Shown here: positions 27,601-39,420 of the stretch, piece after piece
Numbering within the stretch: the first letter of the stretch is position 1
Layout: each line of letters opens with the position of its first letter
Made by a program: the position numbers and the translations under genes
NCBI GenBank assembly: GCA_033026295.1
Contig: CM065170.1
Location: 15,200,040 to 15,264,039, forward strand
DNA length: 64,000 nt
Direction of reading: 5' to 3'
From: Channa striata
Lineage: Eukaryota > Chordata > Actinopteri > Anabantiformes > Channidae
The notes under the pieces: generated by a model
Database searches by the model: none
Told to the model about the DNA's origin: nothing
What the model saw: only the letters and a program-made list of their open reading frames with translations

Positions 27601-28372
27601 GAACATAAACCGTAGTCCCTGCTGACACCCTGTTCCCCGAGGACGTGGTTTTACTCCAAACCATGATTTCTCATCTCCCACTCCGCGACTCTCTGTCTGT
27701 GACTATAGGGCCTCTGCCCAGTGCTTTTGGTGAGGAGTGGTGCTCGAGGCCACTTTTCTCCCACGATGCCGGGCACACAGGAGGGGGCCTGCTGCTAAGC
27801 AAGTTTAAAAGAGAGCTTTTCAACCTCATGTCACATGTGAAATGCGCAACACGGGCTGGTGGCAGAAAAGGGGCCGGAATGGGTCTGCGAGCGCATATTT
27901 GTGTGGCCTTTGATTATATGGAGAGTAGCCCTTTAAAGAAAAAGACAGTTCAGGCTGCCAAAATAGACATATAATAAGTTGCTTGAGGCTGTAGTATGAT
28001 TTGCAATTTTGCAAAACAATTAAAAAAAGGTTTTCCAGCATGTCAATTTGATAAGACAAATAAGAGTAATGGCGTACAAATTAGATCCTTTCATTGTTTT
28101 GAAGAGATAATATGCAAATCAAAAAAATAAACTGAGCAAAGAAGTTTATTTGACAGTATAGGCTTTAATCAATTTTTTACCTTTTTTGAAGCATTAAAAA
28201 CATCTGCAGCCACTAACCATGTGCAGACAGTCATGCTACTCCGATTGTTATGTCAATAGTTATGCCATTGCTAGGATAAGAGCTGTGGGAATGTGACATC
28301 TTCTCAACATGCACATTTCTGCTGACCAGAAGACCAGAATCATCAGCATGGCACCCAGATGTCGGCCTTCAG

Positions 28373-28373
<1 letters not shown>

Positions 28374-28421
<48 letters not shown>
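28374..28421. repeat. (CA)n microsatellite
   Basis: About 24 uninterrupted CA units, followed by a short AG-rich stretch. Confidence 0.97.
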
Positions 28422-28423
<2 letters not shown>

Positions 28424-28738
28424 GCGTGAAAGACAAAGACAGTGAGAAAGAGAGAGATTTACTGTAGGAAAGTCACAATCAGCTCCTTTCAAACACCAAA
28501 TCCTCCAAACATCATTATTTTCAGAATATATTTGACGTAATAATTACATTTTCTAGTGAATCATACATAATGTTAAGACACACAGAGACACTTCATGGGC
28601 CGTTGTGTGTGGCAAGAGCTGGCAAGCATCGGGAATTCCTCCTGATTTGACTTTCTCACACAAACCCGCCTCCTTTCCTTTCTTTACTCCTCTCTATCTG
28701 CTGTTGTGTCTTCTCTCTCATACTTTTTCCTTTAGCAA

Positions 28739-28743
<5 letters not shown>

Positions 28744-28781
<38 letters not shown>
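28744..28781. repeat. (CA)n microsatellite
   Basis: About 19 CA units, preceded by CT-rich sequence. Confidence 0.97.
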
Positions 28782-28783
<2 letters not shown>

Positions 28784-30249
28784 TTCTGTATGTGCACTAT
28801 TTCTTGTTATGCTATCCAATGGCCTGGAGGCTCAAGCGAGGACAGGCTTGACTGTCGTTGGCTTGATATCAAGAAATACCTGATGGGTCCACACACTCAT
28901 GCCAGGACTCATTTTTGAAGCATGAGACTGTCAACAGCAACCTTCAGAAATAAAACTTATGACTCACAATCATACTTGCATTGTTTTTTAAGAACAAGGG
29001 AGTTGTACGAGCAGTCATTTATGAAGTTGAATGTAGGGAGGTGCTTGCTGATCAATTTGATGGTATAAATGCACAATTTGAAATGGGATCTGTCAGATCC
29101 TTATGAAAATGTAGAAACTATCATCTGTCTGGGTCTTGTCATGCCCCAAGAATGTTTGGCCAAATAACTGCAAGCTTGCAGGATGATTCCGTAGTAACAA
29201 CTCGAAAGGCATTTCTTAAATTTCAATAATAAATACAATGACAAGAATAATAATAATCATCTTTACGTTTCACACTAGATGAAAACATCCACTGCAGCTC
29301 GAATTCCTCTAATGACTAAAAACTTTAAAATTATATTTCTCTCACACTGGACTCACACACATTCCAACATTGTGGCTCACTGAGGTTGTGGCACTGAGGT
29401 TTGAACATCAAACTGAAGGAATTGAAATTGCACAGCATTAGAAAAATTTGATTTTTTTTTTTTTTTTTGCCACTTGAACATTTGTCAGTAAAATCTGGCT
29501 CATTGGTTTAGATGTTTAGTGTAGATGCAGTAGTTATCAGTTACACTACTGTAACCCTTCTAAAACTCATTTTGTTTTCTGGTGATGTGAATGCGTCAAC
29601 ATGAATAGTCTAATATGTCCATCCCTCTGTACATTATACATTATACTCATATACATTTCATGTTTCTCCATTGCAGCAAGCACGATCATAGTGGGTTTGT
29701 CTTTGTTTTAATTTTTTACTCTACAGGTTAAACATAGTCACATTTTTGCATTAGATGTGTTGTATTCTCTCTTTTTTTCTACTTCTTTAAATTAAAATTG
29801 GATTAACTAAATTCCACAAAAACTAAAACTAAAATAAATATTAGGCAAAGTGTATTGATTATTGCTTCATTTATATGTTTTTTCTATTTTTACACCCACT
29901 ATTGGGCAGTTTTGGTATTAAAATCAGCATCAAGCTTAAATCAGCTTAAAGTCAGCATCAGATTAGAGGTCATACTTGAATACTACAACGTTTATTTATT
30001 ATTTATTTATTATATTGATTGCATAGATGGTCGTGATTAACTATTTGGAATGTAGAGATGCACCTTCCTATTTCCACTTGTAGTTAAAAACAAATATTTA
30101 TATTTTCCTGTTGTCCATTTCTGTATCTGTGTCAGAGTAAAACTAAGAAGTAGAAATCGCACATATATGTATTGTTCTACTATGTTGGTGGAAAAGAAGA
30201 TAAAATAATCAGAATAAAAAGTTGCATCAATCATAGAGCAATTGCAACA

Positions 30250-30255
30250 TTTATT
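30250..30255 (-). terminator. Poly(A) signal AATAAA
   Basis: AATAAA on the minus strand is followed about 15-20 nt later by a plausible cleavage region (around 30233) and then a U-rich downstream stretch (about 30190-30215), which is the standard vertebrate arrangement. A cluster of overlapping AATAAA motifs further downstream, at 29991-30012, is an alternative end. Confidence 0.5.
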
Positions 30256-32708
30256 GAAGTGTTGGCTTTCTTGTATTGATTTTTCAACACATTACAAAAA
30301 TACATATATGTTCAAAACAGCAAATGTGTACTGTTCTGAAATCACTTTTTTTCACAATGATGCACCCTCCCCTCCTCCAAAAAAAGAACAAGGAAACTAT
30401 TTTGTACAAAGAGTGTAAGTGAAAGTTGTGAAAAGTGAAATATGAAAATGTATTTTAAAATTACAGTTGATAAGTGCCATCACAAGGCCTTTAACCAACC
30501 ATGAGGAAAAACATCGACAAAACATAATGTCCATGAATGTCTCATAGAAATGATTTTGAAAAATATTCCTGCACAGGCAACTGTATTCCCCTGCCGAAGG
30601 CTCCTCCTTTAGTTTTTTAATTCTTGTTATCTTTTTTTAAATCCTCTTGTTTTACATCCGTGAAGGATAACGTCACCGAACCAACAACAGGAAACTCATT
30701 CAAAAACAAAACGAAAAACCTTTTTTTTTAAAGACTGAAGAGACTAAGAGTCAATAATGGCACCACTCTTTTTAGACAAAAAAATAATCTGGCATGATTT
30801 GGAAATATTACATTTTAAAAATTGTCTTCCCATACAGTGAACAAGTAATCATACAGAAACATATTCATGAAGATAAAATCCCTCCACCAGGATAATCATA
30901 CAAAACTGCTATGGCATTCAAAAACATTGGAGAAAACAATACTTTATTAGCATTTTAAACACTTACACAGAGTATTTCATTAATGGCATACTTCAACACT
31001 GTAAACATATTGTAAGACTTAATGTCCATGTGTTATTTGGATCTCTGTCAGGGTTCCACAGTTCATTGTTACAATGTGATAGATCGTATAGCTGTATGGC
31101 TCATTTTGGCCTGACTCTGAACTGACTTCTTCGGGAATGAATACACTGTGCGTTCACAAGATTCCCATTTTTGCACTCATGCATGTGAAAGCAAGCTGAA
31201 TGTAGCTCCTCTTCAGCTGATCTCACTTTTTGTGTTAATTCCCTAAAGAATAACTGCAACGACATGGCAGCTGAATAGCTTATGAGGAGCTACAGTGGCC
31301 TTTCGATATTTTGATTCCTTTCAACGATCACAGAAAGTGAATTTTGCGCTGATGGTATTTCATGTTCCTTTTGGAAGCAAAAACAAAATGGCACACATAA
31401 AACCTGACATTAGGCCAAAGAAGCAGGTCAACTCTCAAATGAAGACGATTTTGATGATTGAGAATTGCAGTACAAAAATGAAAGATGTAGTCTCAGTCTC
31501 CTTTCATGTGGCTTCGCTGTCTCCCTCCCTCTCACGCTCACTTTGTCTCACTCTGATGGTCCGTTATAAGATGTGGCCACTAGATGTGCATTTGGGTACA
31601 AAAAAAACCCCCCACACTTTTCATATGCTTCCAATTTCATTTGAATGACTCTTCTCCCTGGTCAAGGTCTTGCTCTCTCTCTCCCTCCAATTCTTTCTCA
31701 CACTTCTTCATTTCTCAGCTCCAAGCTTTCATTTTTACTATAAGAATAGCCCCTACTCAAGGTCGCCTGGCCGTCCCTTAGTGCAGCTGTGCTCAAAATT
31801 ATCATAACTCATATAGCCTTTTTTTTTTTTTTTTGTGCACCAGATTCATTTCAGGATGAACGATGCAGAAAATAAAAACCCTAATCCCCAAAAGTCACGA
31901 ACATGCACACTGTCTCAAAATCTGTTACTGGGAGTTAAACCCATATCACTTTGTGAGGCGAATGAACAGGCTTCCCTTTAAAAGCCGCTCTAATGCATGA
32001 ATCTGAGCTAGTGAACTGTGAAAAGACGCCGTCGGAGAGCGGCTTAGAGCACGCCGCAGAGAGAAGAACACACACGCTAACATGTATTGATATGAATTTT
32101 ATTTGACGCCATTTTGTGGTTCCTGAGGGGACGCGGGAAGTCAACCTGGGTCAGAGAGAGATGCCACGCCGTACAAGGGAGGGAAACAGAGAGCGATTCA
32201 GAAAGCCTCACAATCGCTAAAGTAGCTTTCGTTCAACAAATTGCCTTGGAGTGAGAACACATGGGGGTTGGGGGAGTGGGGGAGGTAATCAAGTGGGTCT
32301 GATAAAGCAATATTGTATGGTAGTTACACTTAGCATATACTGTGGATAATGCAAGCAGCTGGCCTTCTGATTGTTTAGTTTCAGGCGTTTGTTCATGGAC
32401 AGTCTGGGCTATTTTAAAATGTATCAAAAAAGAATATATTTACAAACCATAAACAGGACTGTTCTCCTCACATTAATCACAAGTAGTCTTAACTTATTCA
32501 ACATATTAAATATGGTGGTTTAACCTACAGTGGGAATGTACTGAGCATCAGTTAAGGGTACCTCCATTAAGTGCAACCTTTATTTATGTCCTGACCGAAT
32601 CAAGGACAGCAATACAGTAACTGCATTTTGGAATTAGTCACATGCCAATATTCAAAAGGACAAATTCCCTGAATAAATTAAAAGTAACTTATTCGGTCCA
32701 CAAGACAA

Positions 32709-32731
32709 TGCTGGATTTTTAAAATCCAGCA
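32709..32731. repeat. Perfect palindrome in the putative 3'UTR
   Basis: TGCTGGATTTT (32709-32719), a single central T, then AAAATCCAGCA (32721-32731). The 11-bp arms are exact. With no loop it is a dyad-symmetric site and cannot form a stable hairpin at full length. Confidence 0.9.
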
Positions 32732-33368
32732 CGATGTTTTTATTGTCAGGCTGACATTCAGTGCTTTAGGCCTGTATGAGGGAATGGATTGTAATCCGCT
32801 GCTGCAGTTCAAATAGAAAACATTTATTTTTACTTTTAAAAGCTAACTGCTTCACACAATTTTACTCTCACGTGATAATAAGTTTCCTTAAAGGAAGAAA
32901 AAAAGAAAATTTGTATTAAGGGTGACTTCCAGTTATCGCATTAAAAAAAAAAAAAGTTTTTTTAGCACATTTCCAAAACTAACTCCATATGAAATCCCAC
33001 AAAGATGTACCTGCACATGCCAAATATCATTACAAAAATCCAATAAATACAGAAATTATTGCACAGTAGAAAGGCTCCATGGATTCCTAACTGATAAAAT
33101 CCTCAGACAGTTTGCCAAGAAACACCAAGTTGGGCATTTCAGACAAGTTCTCATTAAAGTTTCCCTTTGTTTATATTCTCAGGTGGCAGTTTCTGTGACA
33201 AGAAAAAAAGATGAACATCAATCAGTCTTAATTTTTTTTGTTGGAGAGAGAGTTTCCAGCCAAGCCCCATAGCTGAAGAAGTGGTTATAGGAAATTTGTG
33301 TGTGTGCATGTGTGTGTCCTTTTGTGTGTTTGCGTCTGGACGTGTGCACTGTAAGCTATACAGCTGGC

Positions 33369-35431
33369 TTAACCTCTGTCCGCCTGCTCCAGTTTGACCT
33401 CACTGGCCATCAAATGTTCGCCATGCCACTTCTTCATGTGTTTCTCCAGTGTGCTGTAGACACTGAAGGGCATGTGGCAGATGTCACAGCGGTACACCTC
33501 TTTCCCAAATTGACCGTGGGTCTTCATGTGGCGCGTCAACTTGGAGCTCTGAGCACAGGCGTAGCTGCACAGGTCACACTTGTAGGGCCGTTCCCCCGTG
33601 TGGCTGCGTCGGTGCACTGTCAGGTTGCTGCAGTTCTTGAACACCTTGCCACAATATTCGCAGGTGTCATTCCTCCTCTCCTTGGAGCTCGGTGGTCTGC
33701 CGGGTCCCGGTCCCCGCAGGAGGTGCGGAGTGCTGCTGCCGCTGCGGCCTGAGGCACTCCCTCCTTCCATCAGCTCGCCAGGTGGGGTGGAGAAGCGGAG
33801 GCTTCCCGTCTCTGAAGAGGAGTGCTCAGAGGAGGTGGCAAACGGCGACTGACGGGAATCGGTGAATCCCAAGAAGGGTTCTCTGATGAAGTGGCGTGAA
33901 GCAGCGTAGCCAGCCAAGAGCTGAGAGTAGACATTCTCCGGGGAGATTAGGGGTATGGCTGGGGGAAGTTCCAGCTGTTCCTTCTCAATCTTGATCCTCT
34001 TGTTGTTGGAGGGACTCGGGCTTGTAATGGGGGTGGGCCGACGCTGGAACAGCCCAGGGAAGGAGTCTGCTTCGGACACACTAATTCTGCCATTCATCAC
34101 AGGCCTCTGGTCCTCCTGCTCCTCTCGTTCTCTCTCCTGCTCCCTCTCAATCTCTCTTTCTCTTTCTGCTTGATCCCTGTCTCCACTGTCTCCATTGGGT
34201 TGTCGATCCATGCTTCTCTTATTAGGGTTAAGTCTAAGGTGATTGTCCAGATGGTTGTAGGGGTGCATGATGCTCACTCCACCACTGTCACTTACTCTAT
34301 CCCCACTCAGGGACTTCTCGGGAGACTGTCTGGGGCCATTCTCCCGATTCTGGCTAAACTCTTGGGAATCCTCACTTAAATTGGAATCTGGCCGACTTCC
34401 ATTCCTCAGCTCTTCTTCCTCTTCTTCTTCCTCCTCTTCTTCTTCCTCCTCGTCCTCCTCGTCCTCCTCATTTTCCATACCCCCCACTCTCAAATCTCCG
34501 TCTCTATTCTTTTCTTCACTCTCACCTCCGTCTCCCCTATTTCCCTGTTCCGGGGAGCCACTCATGGATCCAGACTTGTTGTGCATATGTGTCTTCATGT
34601 GCCTCTTAAGCTTGCTTGCCTGTGAACAAGCATGGTCACATAGATGACACTTGTACGGCCTCTCTCCTGTGTGACTGCGTCTGTGGACGATCAGGTTGCT
34701 CTGGAACTTGAAAATCTTGCCACAGAACTCACAGGATTTGGCTTTTCCTGCGGCCTGGCTCTGACCCTGGCTGTCAGGAGGACTGGAAGAACCATGCCCC
34801 CCTTGAGCAGGAGGTGGCTGTGTGGCATAAGTCAGAAATGCTGGGGGCTTGGCACCAGGCTGGAAAAGAGTGGGACTCAGCAGGCGGTGCATGGGTGGCA
34901 CGCGATTCGGTGAGAGGGGAGGTGTGGGCCCCCCATTATTAGTGGTGTTGCCTGCCAGTTCCCTCAGTCGTCGGGAGAAGTCCATGGAGGGAGGCTCCAT
35001 GGGCGTCATTCGCATCACCCTCTCAAAGGCACTGGGGTGCTGGGACAGCAGCCCCATCTCTTCTGGGCCCATTCGCTCTAGAGGGGGTCTTGGGGGAGGT
35101 GGAGGGCTAACAAATGGTGGTGTTGCAGGCAACCGGGTTTCCATGTATCCTGGGGGAGGAGGATGTTCCCTGAGCAGGGGCGCAGCCATGCGGAGGAGGT
35201 GAAACGGGTTGTTGGTGTCACCAAGGAAAGTGGGGAGAGGGGAGCGAGGCAGCGCATCAGCACCTGGGGGTGGAGGCAGAGCCATGCGGGGAGTGAGGGA
35301 GCAGTTGGCCAAGTGGTTGTCCAGGTAGATGCGGATACCGTGAGTGTGCTGAGCATGCTGAAGCAGGAACCAGGCGCTGGTGAAGGTCTGCTTACAGGTA
35401 GTGCAGATGTAGCTGGATGGTTCGTCTTTAT
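33369..35431 (-). CDS. bcl11b: bcl11b-type zinc-finger repressor, terminal coding exon
   Basis: Last coding exon of a BCL11B (CTIP2) homologue, a nuclear sequence-specific repressor that recruits NuRD-type complexes and acts in T-cell, neuronal and skin development (family knowledge). It encodes residues 149-835 of the joined protein. C2H2 fingers are seen at C158/C161/H174/H179, C382/C385/H398/H402, C410/C413/H426/H430, C739/C742/H755/H759, C767/C770/H783/H787 and C797/C800/H813/H818. Between them lie a proline-rich region (about 195-375), the conserved MDFSRRLRELAGN block (298-310), a poly-Glu tract (about 468-489), an Arg/Glu-rich stretch (566-590), and SUMO-type motifs IKIE (K629) and VKLE (K828). 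The C-terminus KKWHGEHLMASEVKLEQADRG resembles BCL11B, not BCL11A, which ends in DIKTE. The acceptor reads tctcttcttctgtag|AT on the minus strand, and the split codon G|AT joins exon 2 in frame. Which teleost duplicate (ba or bb) this is remains unresolved. Confidence 0.96.
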
Positions 35432-35678
35432 CTACAGAAGAAGAGAAATAAAATCATTATTTTGAGAAAACCCCCCAAAAATAAAATATTCAAATAAAAA
35501 CTTTGTTTTTTTACTAAACCCCAAAACATCTTTACCATACCAGCTTATTTAGTAGCAACCTGTGTGCTCATGTGTGGAGTTATGCTTGGGAAAATGAATT
35601 GTGCTTAAAACATACAGTTATATCAGCCTTCTGTGTGTGTCTGTGTATGAGAGTGCTCTTGCTTTGTGTGTGAAACAG

Positions 35679-35691
35679 TGTGTGTGTGTGT

Positions 35692-35723
<32 letters not shown>
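35679..35723. repeat. (TG)n microsatellite near the terminal-exon acceptor
   Basis: A TG tract with one GAG interruption, about 250 bases upstream (in transcription) of the terminal-exon acceptor. In the pre-mRNA it reads CA, and CA repeats near splice sites can bind hnRNP L (family knowledge). Confidence 0.95.
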
Positions 35724-36218
35724 CTACAGGCTAATGCAGATGGCAGGCACTGCCCTAAGGCCACGACACATTATGCTAATTCTAATGTCAGCTAGGCTTT
35801 AATATACAGATCCATCTTGTCTACTCTGTCATTTCCATATGGAGACTGGGGAGGCAGTCGTATAAAAAAAGAAAAACACACACACCAATGGGGGGAAAAA
35901 ACAAAATATGGGATAGAGGGAAGGAGGGGAGGGTGAGGTGTGGCATTACAGAGAAAGACAGACACACAAAAGGAGAGACAGACAATGTGTAAACAGCAAA
36001 GACCCCTCCGGTCTGCATCCACATTAAATAAAGCTCTACATCACCGGTGTAATAACAAGTACAGTAAAGCGATCTGTTGTGGCTGCACAGGCACAGGGAC
36101 ACACATAAACTGTACGTTACTAATTGACAAATTGCCCCTTTGAATGTTGTGACTTAATAATGCCAAATGAATCTATCAGTCACCGTGGCATGGCCCTGTC
36201 AGCCTGTTTGTGACTCAT

Positions 36219-36241
36219 AAAAAAAAAAAAAAAAAAAAAAA
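36219..36241. repeat. Poly(A) homopolymer
   Basis: 23 consecutive A on the plus strand in intron 2. No retroelement body was recognised beside it. Confidence 0.97.
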
Positions 36242-36595
36242 GCCGGGGTTGGGATTCATCTAATTCAACACAGGCTAGCACTAAAGAGGCATTTCCACAG
36301 TCGTGTGTTTGCTTGCAAGGCATCTGCATCTATTTTATCATCAGCTGCTACCGCAAGCGCAGTCAAGTTGGTACAGTGGTCCCAGAGCTCGGAGTCCGGG
36401 GGGGGGGGGAAGAAAACAAAGACGGAGAAGTTACTTTTGCCCAGAGTCTTTTGTGATCAAGAGAGGAGCCCTTAAGATGGCTGACTGCCTCAAAGCCTCC
36501 CATTGTCATGGAATGTAAAACACACATACAGACATTGATACATGCACTACAATATTTTCTCTTCACTTCCTTCGACTCTCGCATAGCACACCTCT

Positions 36596-36597
<2 letters not shown>

Positions 36598-36632
<35 letters not shown>
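36598..36632. repeat. (CA)n microsatellite
   Basis: About 17 CA units in intron 2. Confidence 0.97.
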
Positions 36633-36635
<3 letters not shown>

Positions 36636-39104
36636 TTGTGCCATGCAGAACAGATGAGCGAAAGCTGATGTTGGATCAGTGTCTAGTACAGGAAGCTGAT
36701 TTGGCGGTGTGATTGGTTTGGCTTTCCCCAGGGGAGAAGGGTCAGAAAAAGTTAATGAGGGGCTCATTTACTGATTCTGTCTGTTTTTCTCTGCTATTAG
36801 CGAGGCTCTGGTGTAGCCGTCACTCTCACTGTTTGTGTGGGGAGGGACATGACCTGACTTCTGCTACTACACGTCTGTGTACAAGCAGAAGTGTGTATGT
36901 GTGTGTGTGGACATGTATGTGCAAGTGATTTTTCTGCTTGCATGTGTATGTCTGCGTGTGTGTGTGTGTGTGTGTGTGGGGCAAATGGTGGGCTGCCTGC
37001 CTGTGTTTAGTTTGGCTGGGCTTCACACGGCCGCTTGGCAGCAGAGAGCTGGACAGCTTAACAGCTTGGACGTGGAGAAGAGAGCGAGAGAGGAAAGGCA
37101 AGAGGAGGAGGAGAGGGGGTAAGAAGAGAGGTGGAGGGACTTTAAGAGGAAGACATGCTTGGGCAGACACGCACATACACAGTGACACACATCAAGTCTA
37201 TTTACATGCCCCCAGGGACCGAGAGGGGGTCTTATAGACATGGGGTCTGTATAACCTCATCTCATCAACATACAAGGATCAATATGAAATGAAGATGTGG
37301 GATCGGGAGAGGGATTGATGGTCTCAATCTGTTAAAGTGTGTGTGTGTTTATATTTTATCTACATTTTGGCTTGCACACATGGTCTCATCAGTGCAAGCT
37401 ACACAATCATATACCACAACCTTCCACCCCTCCACCACTACAGCAACACATTTGCATCTTGTCACATCTTACACAGCCGTGCCATATGCTGTTAAAGGAA
37501 GCGTGGCAGCTAATAGAGTGGCAGCTGATGGCTGCTGCCTAATGACGGCCAAAGACAAATTTCATCAACTTCCCAAACAAGCAAGCAAGCGGGGCGGGGG
37601 TGGTTGGGTAGTTGGAGTCTGGGGGGAGGAAAACAGCGAGAAGAAGAGAATAGAGACAGAAATAGTGAATAGGACAATCACAGAATCATGCCAGATGTTG
37701 AAGATAACATGGAAGTGCCTGATGCTTCGCTTCTAATAACTACTAGACAGTTCTAAGGAAACAAATAGAACAAAAATCACTTCTCCTCATGTGCGCTGTG
37801 GCAACAATTAAAAGTTCAGTGATCCACTGAAAGAGCATTAAAGCCTTAAGCAGGGCATCTCCACAGACGTGTGTGTTTGACCGACACTCCGCTCAGGCTA
37901 TTACACTAAGCTGCGTTTTGCTCTTACCACTTCACCTTTACCCAGATTTGATCTGATTCCCCAAATTTGCAGAACCGAGAGTAAGGTAGGTGTTAAAGCC
38001 AAACATGCATGCTGCAAAGGCTTCCTTTAGAAACCGGTGTGTAACGTCACAGATACAACCTCCACGTTTCCCTATGACTGTGACACACACTCACACAAGT
38101 CCTCACTCGATCCTTTGCTCTCACACACTAACACACTCGCACACACGCTGGGTTGAGTGTGAACGCTGTCGCCGCTCAGTGCTCCAGCCAATAAAAGCCT
38201 TCATTAAAGAATCACGGTGGGCCGTGTCGTGCTTCAGTTTGTGGTAATTACAGTCGTCTGCCTGACACACAGGCAGGGACCCCTCCACCGCTGACCGCCA
38301 AGGTCAACTACCAGTTAGAATAGTTACATTCTCCTCTCTACACACTCACTGATGCTGGACCTAATTGCCCACTTTACTCTGGCACACCATATGCACACAG
38401 AAACGCATATATACTGACACATTTTGAATGAGACTGCGATGAGAGGTTAAATGAAATGGAGTCACAGCAGGATTCTGTAATATGCTGCTGCATTGTCCAC
38501 ATTACAATTTTCATAGCCATACTACCTCTTGTAAGCGTGATGGGATTCACCTCAAAAGACTATCGGTTCTTTTTCCGCCCAGGTGTTCACACAGGCACAC
38601 TTTTCCATGAAGCATATAAAATGCAACACAGACCTTAGACCAGCTTAGATGGGTAACTCTTTGTCCTGAGCAAAAAAACAAAGGCGAAGGGCCAGGAGGC
38701 CTGGAGGAAGTTATTAAAACATTGGCACATGCGTGGAGCTGAGGTGGGCCAGTAATAATGCTCTCCTTCTCTCCTGGGTTGGCTTTTTTTACGAAACCAC
38801 GAGGCCAATTAACCCAGTCTTCAGGGACTAAGATCTGAGCTTTACATCAGATTTTATTCTTTCCAGATTGACTTTTATAGCCATTATTTTTGCCTTAAAA
38901 AGTACAAACAAAATGCCAGTGAATGAAGGGGAGCCATGGTATTGACTGTTCGCATATGGCCAGTGTAGAAAAGTTGGTGTGAGCTTGGCGGGCTTGAAGT
39001 AGACACTAGGCGTACAGTGCAGACATGTGGATTTGTGCTTAATTTAGGAATTGACATAAGTCAACCCTCCAGCCGGAGTCTAAATTATTTTTTCGAAGGT
39101 TGTG

Positions 39105-39420
39105 CTCCTTCCATTTACATTACATATTACATTTTGGAGCCTTTATCAGAGGCTCTAATCCAGAAGAACTTGCAACAAGACCACAGAAGAATAACAAAAA
39201 TCCACAAGTTCAGCCTTAACCAAGACGGGCAAAATGGTTCTCCTCAGCAGACAGTGAGCAGTGAGTGGATGGTAATGAATGCTCACTGATGCCAAATTTA
39301 CTCTCACAAAGCTCAGGGAGAAAAAAAACTCATAATTGAAAATAAGTAGAATTTGAACGCCAGCCCACCAACTCCTCTACTGTATGACATTCAGCTGGCA
39401 TGCACAGCCTGAACTGAACA
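39105..39420 (+). mobile_element. Degenerate teleost interspersed repeat (SINE-like)
   Basis: The start (tacattacatattacatttt, then ...tttatcagaggc and ...agaacttgcaacaag) resembles a diverged copy of a widespread fish repeat containing TTTATCCAAAGCGACTTACA. The end (atttgaacgccagcccacc ... cctctactgtatgacattcag) resembles its tRNA-like or box-containing tail. Divergence is high, no target-site duplication was identified, and the boundaries are approximate. Confidence 0.35.

Larger units (their letters stand above)
1..30234. other. Gene-free flank downstream of the bcl11b-type gene
   Basis: About 30 kb with no recognisable exon, RNA gene or transposon coding region. The longest open frames (for example 237 codons at 13661-14374) are low-complexity or domain-free and overlap CA repeats. 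The sequence is mostly AT-rich with interspersed homeodomain-type (TAATTA), octamer and GATA-type motifs. Microsatellites lie at 2085-2129, 3747-3780, 3903-3958, 28374-28421 and 28744-28781. Large gene deserts with distal enhancers flank BCL11B in other vertebrates, so a regulatory role is plausible but inferred. Confidence 0.7.
30235..33368 (-). other. bcl11b: Probable 3'UTR of the bcl11b-type gene
   Basis: This is the roughly 3.1 kb after the stop codon on the minus strand. It has no coding signal, is AU-rich, and ends at a well-formed poly(A) site. A Pumilio-type UGUAAAUA element lies at 32437-32444 in the sense orientation. Several internal AATAAA motifs occur (for example near 32.10, 32.58 and 32.82 kb), so shorter forms are possible. 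A long 3'UTR is normal for BCL11B genes. An 11-bp perfect palindrome lies at 32709-32731. Confidence 0.55.

Noticed and set aside
33300..33752. 150-codon plus-strand frame
   Set aside because: It is antisense to the conserved zinc-finger coding sequence, and its openness follows from the sense constraint.
34267..34647. Plus-strand frame with a long poly-Ser run
   Set aside because: It is the antisense reading of the poly-Glu tract of the bcl11b terminal exon.
35312..35312. Apparent start of a separate 647-residue zinc-finger gene
   Set aside because: The codon is TTG (Leu189), and the reading frame continues upstream through a C2H2 finger to a good splice acceptor at 35432. It is an exon, not an intronless gene.
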